Part shown: in pieces, positions 61,953 to 64,000 of the stretch
Layout of the letters: every line of letters starts with the position of its first letter
Position numbering within the stretch: the stretch's first letter is position 1
NCBI GenBank assembly: GCA_963576725.1
Contig: OY755244.1
Coordinates: 80,289,620-80,353,619, forward strand
Source of the DNA: Azorinus chamasolen
Taxonomy: Eukaryota; Mollusca; Bivalvia; Cardiida; Solecurtidae
Reading direction: 5' to 3'
DNA length: 64,000 bases
Position numbers and translations under genes: made by a program
The notes under the pieces: model-generated
What the model was told of the DNA's origin: nothing
What the model saw: the letters and a program-made list of their open reading frames with translations, nothing else
Database searches by the model: none

Positions 61953-62024
61953 ACTAAGTAATTGTCCGATCCTAAATATTGCTTGATACATGTAGATGTA
62001 CATCCCACTTTTTATTTTTGAAAA

Positions 62025-62670
62025 TCACCATAACTAAATGGTTGACTATAATTGGTCGAAATTTAGATATTGTTTGGCGAAGTTATATATCATTCGATTT
62101 TTTGCTGAAAATTGGTATCATGGGATATTTTAGTACTCCAAATCAATTGGTATGGGTTTCGAAAGTACATGTATTGGTTGATTTTGCTAAAAATTGGTAT
62201 TACGGTATATTTTGGCACTCAGGACTAATTTGTAGGTCTTTTTAAAGAATTGGTTGCCATAGTAACTGAATGGTGGCTCTGATTGGTCGAAAATTTAGAT
62301 CTTTTTCGACAAATTCAGATATTGTTCGATTTTGCCGAAAATTGGTATGTCGGGATATTTTGACACTCATAATTGATTGGTATGTCTTTCGAAATGATTT
62401 GTTGGTATGGAAACTGAATGGTGAGATCTGATTGGTCAAAATGTTAGAAATTCAAATTTGCTGAAAATTGGCATTTAGGGGTATATGGGTATCCCAAACT
62501 CAGTCAAGTTGTTTTGAAATACTTGGTTGTCATGGTAATGGAGTAGTGTCCTCTGAATGGGTCACAATTTACATATTAGATTTTTCGGAAAATTGGTCAG
62601 TAGGGATATATATGCCGTTGTTTCAAAAGTGTTGGTTGCCATGGTAACCAAGTGATCACTAATGGCCTGT
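62025..62670 (+). repeat. Degenerate repeat around 'aaaattggtatc' and 'ttggttgccatggtaac'
   Basis: gaaaattggtatcatgggat at 62107 and variants at about 62190, 62338, 62463 and 62590; ttggttgccatagtaactga at 62250 and ttggttgccatggtaaccaa at 62633. Spacing about 80-148 bp, heavily diverged. No coding frame. Confidence 0.65.
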
Positions 62671-62671
62671 T

Positions 62672-63394
62672 ATTGGTTGAAATTTAGATATTTTGCTTAC
62701 CAATAACAGTTGTAAGTTTCGTTTAGGGGACATTCTGCAACATATTCTGTTACAATTAGATCTTGTTAACTGTATGATATTTAGATTCACATAGCATATA
62801 TAATTTATCCAAACTTGGTTGTAGTGTATAGATGGATAGGTGATTGATGCACGCCAAATACTGTTACAATCCACCAGTTAGTAGCAGAAATATGACCCTT
62901 TGTTGCTTTCAGATAGCCATATAGGAAATGTGACTGTTAGAAGTCATATCTTGGAACAGCTTGCTCAGATTTCATTTAAATTTGACGGGGTATTTACGTG
63001 GATAGGTGCATGAGGCACATTATATGACGCCAACGTCGGCCAAATAATAATAGAGTAATGGCCCTTTACTAAATTCAAATATCAATTTAAGTAAACTTCA
63101 GGCAAATTGAGCTATTGGAACTGCACTGTGTGCTACTAGTCATCAATTTATTTCTTTAAACAATATCTTAAACACAGACAGGATTTTCAGAAAAGTTCAC
63201 AGCAATTATGTTCAGATGACCAGTCAATTTTAACAAACAGTTCCATTAAACACCATTTTAGTTCAGGAAATAATGCTTAAGAGGTCATCTTACTATGTAT
63301 CAATGGTACCAGTCCTTCCCTACCAAGCTTTTTCGTATTGTATAGTCACAATCGACATATATATGGTCCGAAACCTTCAGTACTGTCAGTACTT
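62672..63394. other. Anonymous stretch
   Basis: gacgccaacgtcggccaaat near 63029 resembles part of another dispersed mollusc repeat, but I cannot draw its ends. Confidence 0.35.
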
Positions 63395-63395
63395 T

Positions 63396-63617
63396 GATTC
63401 CCTCATAAGCTAGTTTTAGACCCAACCTCTTTGAATAATTCTACCGAAAAGGAGAATTCACTAGAGAAAAGGAAATATTTAGAATTGAGTAGCTTTGAAA
63501 CCATTGTGATAAATAGAGCATTTGCTCCTATGGAGCAAATGCTCTATTTATCACAATAGTTTCTAAAAGTTACTTTTACAGAGGCACAAAAAGGCGTCAA
63601 TATGAGGGAATGGGTTA
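63396..63617 (+). mobile_element. MITE-B copy 11
   Basis: Left end worn (tgattccctcataagctagt), hairpin 63500-63560 (ccattgtgataaatagagca ...) around ctcctatggag, right end atgagggaatgggttaa. Confidence 0.9.
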
Positions 63618-63724
63618 ACAATTGCAACACATTTCAGTATTTCATATCTTAAATACAAGACTTAACAAAACTTACAAATAGTCCTGTTGGGCAATCTTGC
63701 ATGATTTATTCACCAGAGAAAAGA

Positions 63725-63929
63725 TTAACCGTTCCTCCATACACACGCGTTTTACACCTTTGGAGCCGTCAGACCTGGGTCTGCTCTGTTTGCTTATGAA
63801 CTTATAATAAATCTGTCTCTAAAGTTCCTAAGAACATCACGTAACCCTGTGTATATATGCCGTTATAACAATTCGGCTAATACATATTCATGATGTCATT
63901 ACTTCTTACATAAATATTCAACAGGGATT
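63725..63929 (+). mobile_element. MITE-A copy 20, left hairpin arm deleted
   Basis: ttaaccgttcctccatacac, then directly ggagccgtcagacctgggtc tgctctgtttgc, i.e. only the right arm of the core. Interior ttcatgatgtcattacttct. Ends caacagggatttaag. Confidence 0.8.
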
Positions 63930-64000
63930 TAAGACTGGTACGCATCAGATAGCCGACGTCATTGTAACTTTTAAAAAACAGCATTTTAATCGATCTGGCG

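Overview
The window looks like repeat-rich, gene-free nuclear DNA from an animal, most likely a bivalve mollusc. I infer this from AT-rich DNA with no compact genes, a block of about 200 N (a eukaryotic scaffold gap), and degenerate 140-165 bp repeats of a kind I associate with mollusc genomes (gacctagtgacctag units near 59 kb, accataactctggtg units near 37.5 kb, the gacgacgac/gagctaaaa repeat near 56.5 kb). The species assignment is from memory of such repeats, not from a search. I found no protein-coding gene I can support. The only recognisable protein remnant is the C-terminal tail of a non-LTR retrotransposon reverse transcriptase (36.66-36.94 kb, minus strand). One degenerate tRNA-like Pol III unit lies at 60.2 kb.

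Layout. (1) 1-14.2 kb: two arms of a ~150-bp satellite in opposite orientation (1-4890 and 8406-14232) around a 3.5-kb centre of GTCTAA-type repeats and GC-rich ~59-bp hairpin modules. (2) 14.2-40.85 kb: dense, often nested, short non-autonomous DNA transposons (MITEs), microsatellites and a few LINE or other repeat fragments. (3) 40854-51544: a 10.7-kb giant foldback element with ~190-bp near-identical inverted ends, arms of a ~106-bp GTCTAA satellite that switch orientation near 45.1 kb, and the same GC-rich modules as the centre of region 1. It sits inside a D repeat. (4) 51.5-58.4 kb: more of the same MITEs, LINE 3' tails and minisatellites. (5) 58.4-64 kb: degenerate mollusc-type tandem repeats, the tRNA-like unit, anonymous DNA, then two more MITEs.

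The MITEs fall into two target-site classes. Families A, J, B, F, G, K, I and P run TTAACCC...GGGTTAA and insert at TTAA (piggyBac-like target choice). Families C1-C4 run CAGTAAAACC...GGTTTTACTG and insert at TA (Tc1/mariner/pogo-like). Several nested copies and one segmental duplication give filled/empty site pairs within the window itself. Almost all families carry a long central hairpin, commonly with the apex CTCCTATAGGAG even when their ends and target sites are unrelated. In families A, J, F, G and K the stem has a like-with-like mismatch (A opposite A, or T opposite T on the other orientation) at the same position in about 20 of 24 scorable copies by my reading. No transposase is encoded here, so all must depend on enzymes encoded elsewhere.

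The strongest candidates for something undescribed are (a) this set of hairpin-core MITEs with a shared apex and conserved mismatch, and (b) the giant palindromic satellite elements sharing a GC-rich hairpin-module core.
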